The position numbers were made by a program, and so were the translations under genes. Of a DNA stretch of 35,872 bases, positions 15,576 to 22,517 are shown one piece after another. The stretch's first letter is position 1, and every line of letters starts with the position of its first letter. The notes under the pieces were generated by a model. It saw nothing but the letters and a program-made list of their open reading frames with translations, was not told where the DNA came from and ran no database searches. Origin of the DNA: an uncultured Clostridia bacterium (GTDB lineage: Bacteria; Bacillota; Clostridia; TANB77; CAG-508); assembly GCA_934155625.1 (NCBI GenBank), contig CAKPHD010000013.1, positions 1-35,872 on the forward strand, written 5' to 3'.

Positions 15576-16689
15576 CTACTTATTAAACATTCCATTTTTT
15601 CTTTGACTGCTTATATTTAGTAAAATTCCTAAACATAAGAAACTTGTTATCATTGAACTTCCGTCCATAACTTACAAATAATAGTGGTACACCAGTAATT
15701 GGAAGTAATCCCATCGTCATACCTATATTTTCTAGTGTATGGAATAAAAATATTCCTGCTATTCCTGCTGCTACATATGAACCTGCATCATCTTTTATAC
15801 CTTTTGCCACTTGTATTGATTTGGTAATAATAACTACATTCAATAAAATAACCGAACATGCTACAACAAATCCCATTTCTTCTCCTATTACAGAATATAT
15901 AAAATCTGTTGTTTTAGGGTAAAGATATCCTAATTGCGTCTGATTACCTTTTAACACTCCCATTCCAGTAACTTCTCCTGCACCTATAGCTAACTTTGAT
16001 TGCAAAATATTATATCCTGCTCCTTTTGGATCTGATTCTGGATGTAAAAATGTATCAATTCTTGATTTAGCATGTTGTGGTAATATAAAATTATAAATTA
16101 ATGGTACTGCTATTATTACTACTGCTATTGCTGATATTATATATTTTTTGTCTATTCCTGCAACAAATATCATTACTAAAAATGCTATTATATATGCTGT
16201 TGCTGTTCCATAATCTGGTTCAATTATTATTAATAATACTGGTACTGCTATTGTTAATAATATTATTGCTAATTTAGGTATTCTATTTATCTCATCTCTG
16301 CCATTTTTTTGTATTGTAGATATTACATATGCTAAAAATAATATTACAAATACTTTTGCTGTTTCTGCTGGTTGAAATGAAAATAAATCATTTCCTATTA
16401 CAAACCAACTTCTTGCTCCACTTATTGGTTTTGTAAATAGTACAGCTATTACAGAAAGTATTGCTATACCATATAATATAGGAGATAATTTTATTAGAAC
16501 TTTATAGTCTATTAACATGACTACAACCATTATTCCAATACTTATCCCCATCCACATAGCTTGTTTTTTAAATTCGTCTAAACCAGAGTCATATGATGCT
16601 GAAAATAATGCTACCAGTCCAATTCCACATAATATAATTGCACATAGTGGTATCCACCATTCTATTTTTCTAAAATTTCTAACATTCAT
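15576..16689 (-). CDS. rodA: Rod-shape/elongation glycosyltransferase RodA, apparent frameshift near the 3' end
   Basis: About ten membrane helices; SEDS-family peptidoglycan glycosyltransferase working with a class B PBP in side-wall growth. The family segments KLAIGAGEVTGMGVLKGNQT and TDFIYSVIGEEMGF are present. The uninterrupted frame ends at 15583 with an aberrant basic tail after LLFVSYGRKF. Removing one C at 15663 restores VSYGGSSMITSFLCLGILLN, the conserved last helix, and a stop at 15576, giving 370 residues. The restored stop also sits correctly against the dus ribosome site. So the sequence has a one-base insertion near the end, either an assembly error or a real lesion; RodA is usually important, which favours error. 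Operon: minD-minE-rodA-dus. Confidence 0.88.
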
Positions 16690-16713
16690 TTGATCACTCT
16701 TTTTTATAAGATT

Positions 16714-17235
16714 TTATTTTTCTTTTTTGGCTTTTGTATCTTTTGGTTGTTTCTTTTCTTCTTTTGTTGTCTCTACTTTTTTATTCGTTTCTTTTTCTTC
16801 TTTTGTTGTATTTTTTTCCTTCGCTTCTTGTTTTTTATTAGTTTGCTCTTTTTTTTCTTTTACTGTATTGTCTGTTTTTTTCTCTTCTTTATTTTCTTTC
16901 TTTTCTTCACTCTCTTTTACTTGAGCAGTTTGTCTTACTTCGTCTTTAATATTTAATATAGGAATATTTGCATATAGCGCTGGAGCTCCATTACTTCCGT
17001 CATCATTTTCTTTGTTTGTTAATCTTACATCCATTGCACTTTCATCTATATCTATATATTTCTTTATTACTTCAATTATTTCTTGCTTCATCAAATCTAA
17101 AAAGTCTGCTGATACATTAGCTCTGTCTTGCATTAGAACTAGATGTAGTCTTTCTTTTGCTGCATCTTTAGATTTTAATGTTTGTTCTTCTTTTTTAGTC
17201 ATCTTCTTAAAAAAATTCATTATGCTTTCAAACAT
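16714..17235 (-). CDS. minE: Cell-division topological factor MinE with long charged C-terminal extension
   Basis: 173 residues against a usual 85-95. Residues 1-99 are MinE: an amphipathic membrane-targeting start (MFESIMNFF), then the MinD-contact segment (AAKERLHLVLMQDRANVSAD) and the dimerisation strands up to YANIPILNI. MinE stimulates the MinD ATPase and drives its release from the membrane, limiting division to mid-cell. Residues about 105-173 are an almost pure Lys/Glu/Thr/Asn low-complexity tail that I do not know from MinE. Its ribosome site (GGAGGG) is good and it follows minD closely. No minC is present in the window. The tail may be disordered, or a helix that changes membrane or polymer behaviour; that is speculation. 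Confidence 0.92.
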   Translation of the reverse strand: MFESIMNFFKKMTKKEEQTLKSKDAAKERLHLVLMQDRANVSADFLDLMKQEIIEVIKKYIDIDESAMDVRLTNKENDDGSNGAPALYANIPILNIKDEVRQTAQVKESEEKKENKEEKKTDNTVKEKKEQTNKKQEAKEKNTTKEEKETNKKVETTKEEKKQPKDTKAKKEK

Positions 17236-17259
17236 TATTTATTACCCTCCAACTTTTGT

Positions 17260-18051
17260 TTATTTTTTGAATAGTCTTTTTAACTTTGCAAAAAATCCCT
17301 TTTCTCTTCCTGGAATTGTTACCTCTATATTTTCTCCTAGTACTCTTTTAGCAATTTCTAAATAAGCCTTTCCTGATGGTGCTTTTCTGTTTTGTATTAC
17401 AGGCTCACCTTTATTGGTTTGTGTTATTATATATTCGTCATCTGGAACAACACCTATTAAGTCTATAGATAATAAATCAACTATGTCATTTACATCCATC
17501 ATTTCGCCTTTTCTTACCATATTAGGTCTTATTCTATTTATTACTAATTCTGGATTTTTTATTTCTGATGCTTCTAATAGTCCTATTATTCTGTCTGCAT
17601 CTCTTATTGCAGATATTTCTGCTGTTGTTACAACTATGGCTCTATCTGCTCCTGCTATTGCATTTTTGAATCCTTGCTCAATTCCTGCAGGACAGTCTAC
17701 AAGTATATAGTCAAATTCTTCTTTTAATTTTGTTGTTAATTCTTTCATTTGTTCTTCATTTACTGCACTTTTGTCTCTTGTTTGTGCAGCTGGTAATAAA
17801 TATAATTCTTTAAATCTTTTATCTTTTATTAAAGCTTGTCTTAATTTACATTTTTCTTCAACAACATCAACTATATCATATACTATTCTGTTTTCTAGCC
17901 CCATTACTACATCTAGATTTCTTAATCCAATGTCTGTATCTATTAATGCAACTTTTTTTCCTTCTAATGCTAAACTTGATCCTAAATTTGCTGTTGTTGT
18001 TGTTTTTCCAACTCCACCTTTTCCTGATGTGATAACTATAACTTCTCCCAT
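17260..18051 (-). CDS. minD: Septum site-determining ATPase MinD
   Basis: 263 residues, normal for the family. Deviant Walker A GKGGVGKTT (residues about 10-18) with the signature Lys, Walker-type VDCPAGIEQGF, and a C-terminal amphipathic membrane helix (GFFAKLKRLFKK) through which the ATP-bound dimer sits on the membrane. It places MinC or another division inhibitor and is cycled by MinE, encoded next. First gene of minD-minE-rodA-dus, with AAGGAGG before the ATG and a promoter at 18109-18137. In spore formers lacking MinC/DivIVA partners, MinDE may work differently; nothing here resolves that. Confidence 0.96.
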   Translation of the reverse strand: MGEVIVITSGKGGVGKTTTTANLGSSLALEGKKVALIDTDIGLRNLDVVMGLENRIVYDIVDVVEEKCKLRQALIKDKRFKELYLLPAAQTRDKSAVNEEQMKELTTKLKEEFDYILVDCPAGIEQGFKNAIAGADRAIVVTTAEISAIRDADRIIGLLEASEIKNPELVINRIRPNMVRKGEMMDVNDIVDLLSIDLIGVVPDDEYIITQTNKGEPVIQNRKAPSGKAYLEIAKRVLGENIEVTIPGREKGFFAKLKRLFKK

Positions 18052-18108
18052 ATTCTTCCTCCTTAGGATATTTCTTACGAATTTTTAATCCTAGTTTTTA
18101 CAATTAAT

Positions 18109-18137
18109 ATCATACAATGAAACTGCCAAAAAGTCAA
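18109..18137 (-). promoter_or_regulatory. Promoter of minD-minE-rodA-dus
   Basis: TTGACT (18137-18132), 17 nt, TATGAT (18114-18109), about 55 nt upstream of minD on the minus strand. Confidence 0.55.
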
Positions 18138-18170
18138 TCTCTTTCCACAAATTTCACACATTTTTTACAT

Positions 18171-18206
18171 AAAAAATCACCATACCCGTAAGGTTACAGT
18201 GATTTT
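18171..18206 (-). terminator. Intrinsic terminator downstream of cwlD and element E2
   Basis: On the minus strand AAAATCAC (18206-18199) pairs with GTGATTTT (18180-18173), followed by TTTTTTA. The inner part adds further pairs (GTAACC with GGTATG region). It would end transcripts running through cwlD and E2 before the minD promoter. Confidence 0.65.
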
Positions 18207-18253
18207 GTAATATTATGTTATAGAATACTATTTTATTTTTAATTGTTATAGTT

Positions 18254-18447
18254 AAAGACTTAAAATATAAGTATAAACTTTGAATGAAATTCCGAATGTG
18301 CATGGAGAAATTTTAGAAATTCTTATGTAGTTTTATGGTAAGAGTTCACGATAGTGGAAAGGACCCATAAAGCAAATTAGAATTTCTTGAATTTCGTAAT
18401 AAGCCGAGGAATGAAATGAAAAGTTTATACTTATATTTTAAGTCTTT
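18254..18447. ncRNA. Structured RNA-like element, copy E2
   Basis: About 194 nt closed by a perfect 28-bp outer stem (18254-18281 with 18420-18447). Inner helices match copy E1 in place but differ in bases: ATTCC (18289-18293) with GGAAT (18408-18412); AGAAATTCT (18315-18323) with AGAATTTCT (18379-18387); TTTTATGG (18331-18338) with CCATAAAG (18365-18372); and the CAC-GATA-GTG hairpin. The joins CGAATGTGCATG, AAGAGTTCACGATAGTGGAA and TTTCGTAATAAGCCGAG are nearly identical to E1. It lies between cwlD and the terminator before minD; no protein frame is present. With the minD promoter and terminator it accounts for the gene-free stretch 18052-18458. Confidence 0.65.
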
Positions 18448-18458
18448 ATTCTAAACAG

Positions 18459-19168
18459 TTACTGATAAAAATAATCTACTATACCATTATATATACCCCA
18501 GGCAAGCCTATTTTGATATTCGTCTTCCAATAATTTTTGCTCCTCTTCTGGATTTGATAAGAATCCACATTCTACAATTGTAATTGGTATTTCTACATGT
18601 TTAATTATATATATATTCTCTATACTTTTAGCCACTCGATTGTTTTCCTTTTGGATTGCATTATTTAAATTGTTTTGTATTGATACAGCAAGTTTTTGAC
18701 CCTCTTGACTTTCTGCATTGTAAAATGTTTGCCAACCATCGTATTGTTGTTGTGGTATTTTATTTAAATGAATTGATACAAATATGTCTGCTGAACTTTC
18801 ATTTCCAATTTTTACTCTATTATGAATATCTGATATTTTTTTTTCTTTTAATGTTTTTGCATCCAAGTCATATATTGCATTTTCATCTGATCTCGTAAGT
18901 ACTACGGATGAACCACTTTGCTCTAATAAATTTTGTAATTTAAGTGCTATCTTCAAATTTGTTTCCGCTTCTGTTGTACCTCTACTACTTTGTGCTCCGT
19001 TCATCTGGTTTACCGGTGTCCTGCATCTATTACTATTGTTTTTCCTGATACAGGCAAAGATACTGTTGGTATGCTCTCGTTATTATCTTTTAATATTGCA
19101 AAACCAAATACTAATACAAATACAATTAATATTGTTAATCTTATTTTCTTTTTGTTTAAAACTATCAT
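18459..19168 (-). pseudogene. cwlD: N-acetylmuramoyl-L-alanine amidase CwlD, two apparent single-base insertions
   Basis: The open part (19004-18459) starts inside the Amidase_3 domain. Upstream, from ATG 19168 (AGGGAG site), another frame encodes a membrane anchor and reaches TIVIDAGH, the first zinc motif. Removing one C at about 19015 and one at 18999 joins this as DAGHGKPDEGAQSSRGTTEAE and gives about 235 residues, the length of B. subtilis CwlD (237). Later zinc and catalytic residues are present: EAETN, SIHLNK, and Glu in IVECGFLSN. CwlD strips peptide side chains from spore cortex to allow muramic-lactam formation. As read, the gene is broken; since both changes are extra C before GG, as in rodA, an assembly error is possible. 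Last gene of the Ig/GGDEF/CorC/cwlD run. Confidence 0.8.
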
Positions 19169-19211
19169 AAAAAACTCCCTATACAATCTTTTTTATAATT
19201 GTATGAGAGTT
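19169..19211 (-). terminator. Terminator-like hairpin that hides the cwlD ribosome site
   Basis: On the minus strand AACTCTCATACAAT (19211-19198) pairs with ATTGTATAGGGAGTT (19187-19173; one bulged A, one G-T pair), followed by six T (19174-19169) and at once by the cwlD ATG. The second arm contains the AGGGAG ribosome site (19180-19175). Transcripts coming from the CorC gene would end here or carry a closed ribosome site; only a transcript starting inside the hairpin or refolded would translate cwlD well. Confidence 0.6.
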
Positions 19212-19226
19212 TTTATTTTTTATGAT

Positions 19227-20534
19227 TTATTCTTGTATTTCCTCTTGTTCATTTTTACAAACCTTAACTTTTAAAATTCTTTTATCTTCATATTCTTCAA
19301 TTTTAAAAGTAAGTTCTTTAGTTTCAATAATTGGAAGCTCTTCTTCTGTAGGAATTCTTCCTAATTCCTCTTGTAAATATCCTGATAAAGTATCATAATC
19401 TCCTTCTGGAATATTTGAATTTAGCAATTTATTTACATCATAAATTGGCATTCTACCAGATACTATATATGTTTTATCATCTATTTTTTCATATTCTTCT
19501 TCAATATCATCATATTCGTCATAAATATCTCCAACAATTTCTTCTAATATATCTTCCATTGTTATAAGTCCTGCTGTTCCCCCATATTCATCTACTACAA
19601 TTGCCATTTGCTTTTTGCTTTTTTGCAATTCTTTAAATATTTCATTTATTAGTTTATTTTGAGATACAAAATATGCTTCTTTCATTATATTTTTAATTTT
19701 AAATGTTTTTTTAGTAATATTTTTTATTATATCTTTAACATATAATATACCTTTTACTTCATCTATTGTTTCATCATAAACTGGAATTCTACTATGCTTA
19801 CAATCATCTCTTATTATCTCTTCTAACAGTTCAGCTGCACTTGTATTTATATCTACTGCAAATATATCTGTTCTATGTGTCATTATTTCTGATGCTGTAA
19901 TATCATTGAACTCAAAAACATTATTTATATATTCTTTTTCATCTTCTTGTATTGTTCCATCTTCTTTACCTTGGTCAACCATCATTTTAATTTCTTCTTC
20001 TGTTACTATTTCTTCTTCATTTTCTCCAACACCAAATATTTTTGATATTGCATTAGTTGTTACTGATAATAACTTTACAAATGGTGCTGTTATAACTGAT
20101 ATTGTTTTGATAGCTCCAATTGTTGAAAATGCTATTTTTTCATAATGTTTCATTGCTAATCTTTTGGGAACTAATTCTCCAAATACTATTGTAAAGAATG
20201 ATAATATTATTGTTATTAATATTATTGATATATTTTGCCAAGCCACAATTCCTATTGGAATCGCATTATTTAATACTGGTGCAAGTTTAGATGCAAATGC
20301 ATCAGATGCAAATGCACTTGATAAAAATCCAGCTAATGTTATTCCTATCTGTATTGTTGATAAAAATTTGCTTGGTGTTTCTAACATTTTTTGTATTTGT
20401 TGAGCTTTTTTGTTTCCTTCTTTAGCTTGCTTTTCTATTTTAGCATCATTTAATGCTATATATGCAATTTCACTTGCAGCAAAAAATGCATTTAATGCAA
20501 TTAATATTATTAACACTATTATTTGTGTAATCAT
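19227..20534 (-). CDS. CNNM/CorC (HlyC-type) transporter-associated membrane protein
   Basis: 435 residues. Residues 1-180 are the CNNM transmembrane domain with four helices (start LIALNAFFAASEIAYIALND; core FGELVPKRLAMKHYEKIA). Residues about 195-345 hold two CBS domains (NVFEFNDITASEIMTHRTDI; DEYGGTAGLITMEDILEEIV), and the last 80 are the CorC_HlyC domain. The family is linked to Mg2+ or Co2+ efflux and cation balance; older names such as haemolysin are misleading. A Mg2+ importer gene (mgtA) occurs in the same window but not in the same operon. Its start is 16 nt after the GGDEF gene; the ribosome site GGGGGA lies at 12 nt, somewhat far. The gene is followed by the hairpin before cwlD. 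Confidence 0.88.
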   Translation of the reverse strand: MITQIIVLIILIALNAFFAASEIAYIALNDAKIEKQAKEGNKKAQQIQKMLETPSKFLSTIQIGITLAGFLSSAFASDAFASKLAPVLNNAIPIGIVAWQNISIILITIILSFFTIVFGELVPKRLAMKHYEKIAFSTIGAIKTISVITAPFVKLLSVTTNAISKIFGVGENEEEIVTEEEIKMMVDQGKEDGTIQEDEKEYINNVFEFNDITASEIMTHRTDIFAVDINTSAAELLEEIIRDDCKHSRIPVYDETIDEVKGILYVKDIIKNITKKTFKIKNIMKEAYFVSQNKLINEIFKELQKSKKQMAIVVDEYGGTAGLITMEDILEEIVGDIYDEYDDIEEEYEKIDDKTYIVSGRMPIYDVNKLLNSNIPEGDYDTLSGYLQEELGRIPTEEELPIIETKELTFKIEEYEDKRILKVKVCKNEQEEIQE

Positions 20535-20550
20535 TTATTATTTTTTCCCC

Positions 20551-21480
20551 CTAATGAGTTTGTCTTCTATCTATTGCATAACTACTTCCCATAATTGATT
20601 TTGCAACATGTTTTACTTGTGCTCCGACATCACCAATTTCTAGTATATTGCTAAATCTTCCTTTTTCTACTATTACTACACCTATAGAAATTGATGTAAG
20701 TGCAAATTGCTCTATTATTCCTTTTCTGTTTGCAACTTCTATATATCCTTTTTCTAAATCTTCTTCTGTAAAAAATTTGGTTACATTTTTATCAAAATGT
20801 GCAATAATAGATTGACATATTTTATCTACTTCTTCTGTTGGCACTATTGCTACAAAATCATCTCCACCAATATGTCCTATAAATGCATCTTCTGGAAACA
20901 TTTCATGTACACATTTCACGATTGTCTGTGCTGTAAATTCTATTATTTGATCCCCTTTTAAGAAACCATATACATCATTATATGCCTTAAAGTTGTCCAA
21001 ATCTAGATACAACACAGAAAAACCTATTCCTTTTGAAATTCTCTTTTTTAATTCTGCATGTATTTGTACATTTCCAGGTAATCCTGTTAATGGACTTATT
21101 TTTCTATTAATATTTAATAATCTATTTAAATTTTTAATTGTATAATATAGATAATCTGGATCTACAGGTTTTCTTATATAGTATTCTACAGACTGGCTTA
21201 AAACATTCATTTTATGTTGTCTATCTGTATTTGAAGATACTACAATTATTGGTGTTATTTGATTATCTTCATCTGTTCTTATTTTTTTACAAACTTCTAT
21301 TACATCTCTATCTATTGCATCTTCATTTATTATTATCAAAAATGGTATATTTTTTAATGCTATATCTATTTGTTCTGTTTTTACTCCAATAAATTTAAAT
21401 TCTTGTTCTTTTTTAAATAATTCTTTAAATATAGGCAATGAAGACTCATCATCATCAATTATATATATTTCTTGTATCAT
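20551..21480 (-). CDS. GGDEF diguanylate cyclase with degenerate receiver domain
   Basis: 309 residues. Residues 1-120 are a response-regulator receiver fold: the acid cluster IIDDDES and Lys104 (IRKPVD) are present, but the phosphoacceptor position in FLIIINEDAIDR reads Asn52 instead of Asp, so it is probably not phosphorylated. Residues about 128-305 are a GGDEF domain with GGDDF at 205-209 and the upstream LDLDNFKAYND metal/substrate segment, so c-di-GMP synthesis is plausible. The inhibitory RxxD site just before GGDDF is absent. C-di-GMP would control surface or motility functions. It lies 9 nt after the Ig-like gene and before the CorC gene. The signal sensed is unknown. Confidence 0.85.
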   Translation of the reverse strand: MIQEIYIIDDDESSLPIFKELFKKEQEFKFIGVKTEQIDIALKNIPFLIIINEDAIDRDVIEVCKKIRTDEDNQITPIIVVSSNTDRQHKMNVLSQSVEYYIRKPVDPDYLYYTIKNLNRLLNINRKISPLTGLPGNVQIHAELKKRISKGIGFSVLYLDLDNFKAYNDVYGFLKGDQIIEFTAQTIVKCVHEMFPEDAFIGHIGGDDFVAIVPTEEVDKICQSIIAHFDKNVTKFFTEEDLEKGYIEVANRKGIIEQFALTSISIGVVIVEKGRFSNILEIGDVGAQVKHVAKSIMGSSYAIDRRQTH

Positions 21481-21489
21481 ATCTTTCTC

Positions 21490-22413
21490 CTATTTATTAT
21501 CAAATTTTACTCTTACAGTTTTTTGTAATCCATTAATATTTGTAACTGTTACTATTAGTGTATTTGTTTCTCCTGTTGTCATTATTATATCTTTATGATA
21601 TTTTGTGTCATTTACCTCTTCTGTTTGTTTTGTTCCTCCATTATGTGTTATTTCTACTTTTTTTATACTTTCATCATCTTCTGCATCTATTGCAAATGCA
21701 ACTTGTCCATCAACATATTGTGGTTTCGCTGTTACTGTTGGTTCTGTATCTCCTACTACTTTTTGCTTTTTATTTGCTTCCATTTTGTTTTCATCTACTA
21801 CTTTTATTTTTAGCTCATGTTCTCCTTTTGGTGCATTTATTATTCCTTCATATGTGTTTTCGCCTACATCAACTCTTTGTTCTTCTCCATCATCCCAACT
21901 GTATACAATATAATCTATTTTTGCTTCACTTGTTGATGTTAGTTGTACTCCATTTGATACAGCTTCTAACTTTATTTGTGGTATATTACCTATTTTATAT
22001 GTTTTTTCATAAGAAACTGATTGTCCATTTTCCTCTGTTATAGTTACTGTTAGTTTATTTTCTCCACCTAACATCTCTATCTCTTCAGTTATGTCTTTTC
22101 TATTATTTCCATCTATAACAGTTTCCTCTTCGTCATTCCATCTATATGCAATTTTAGTTATGCCTCTTACGTGTTTTACATTTATTTCAATAGTATTATC
22201 ATCATCATTTCTATTAATATCTACTTGTGGTTTTGCACTTGCTTCCACAACTTCATTTATTTTATCTTTTGCATATACACTTCCACTTATCATACATATT
22301 CCTAATATTATTATACATATTGCAAAAAATAATACTATTATATTTACTGGCAATACTTTTTTCTGTTTTTTTACTTTTACTTTTTCTTCCCCTGTAATTA
22401 ATATCTGATTCAC
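21490..22413 (-). CDS. Membrane-anchored protein with about three Ig-like repeats
   Basis: 307 residues from GTG 22413 (GAGGTG at 5 nt). A short cytoplasmic basic start, one membrane helix (about 24-46), then an outer region with three repeats of about 85 residues, each with a W/Y-centred strand pair: ITKIAYRWNDEEETVIDGNN, IDYIVYSWDDGEEQRVDVGE, and IKKVEITHNGGTKQTEEVND. These look like bacterial Ig-like beta-sandwiches. No enzyme motif. It is the first gene of a run (Ig-like, GGDEF, CorC, cwlD), with its own promoter. A structural or sensory envelope role is inferred only. Confidence 0.7.
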   Translation of the reverse strand: MNQILITGEEKVKVKKQKKVLPVNIIVLFFAICIIILGICMISGSVYAKDKINEVVEASAKPQVDINRNDDDNTIEINVKHVRGITKIAYRWNDEEETVIDGNNRKDITEEIEMLGGENKLTVTITEENGQSVSYEKTYKIGNIPQIKLEAVSNGVQLTSTSEAKIDYIVYSWDDGEEQRVDVGENTYEGIINAPKGEHELKIKVVDENKMEANKKQKVVGDTEPTVTAKPQYVDGQVAFAIDAEDDESIKKVEITHNGGTKQTEEVNDTKYHKDIIMTTGETNTLIVTVTNINGLQKTVRVKFDNK

Positions 22414-22441
22414 AAAATCACCTCATATCTTTTCTTGTTCG

Positions 22442-22470
22442 ATTATACCATAAGCATTTTTAGTTGTAAA
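22442..22470 (-). promoter_or_regulatory. Promoter of the Ig-like/GGDEF/CorC run
   Basis: TTTACA (22470-22465), 17 nt, TATAAT (22447-22442) on the minus strand, about 30 nt before the GTG start at 22413. Confidence 0.65.
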
Positions 22471-22479
22471 CATTTATCT

Positions 22480-22511
22480 AAAAAAAGAACCGACATTTAA
22501 ATGTCGATTCT
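22480..22511 (-). terminator. Intrinsic terminator of the thioester adhesin gene
   Basis: On the minus strand AGAATCGACATTT (22511-22499) pairs with AAATGTCGGTTCT (22498-22486), with no free loop in the palindrome, followed by a T run. It directly follows the stop at 22518. Confidence 0.8.
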
Positions 22512-22517
22512 AATTTA

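Noticed and set aside
21558..22043. Plus-strand Leu/Tyr/His-rich frames opposite the Ig-like gene and, likewise, opposite the adhesin and M16 genes
   Set aside because: They are antisense shadows: composition is an artefact of the AT-rich opposite strand, with no ribosome sites and no conserved motif.
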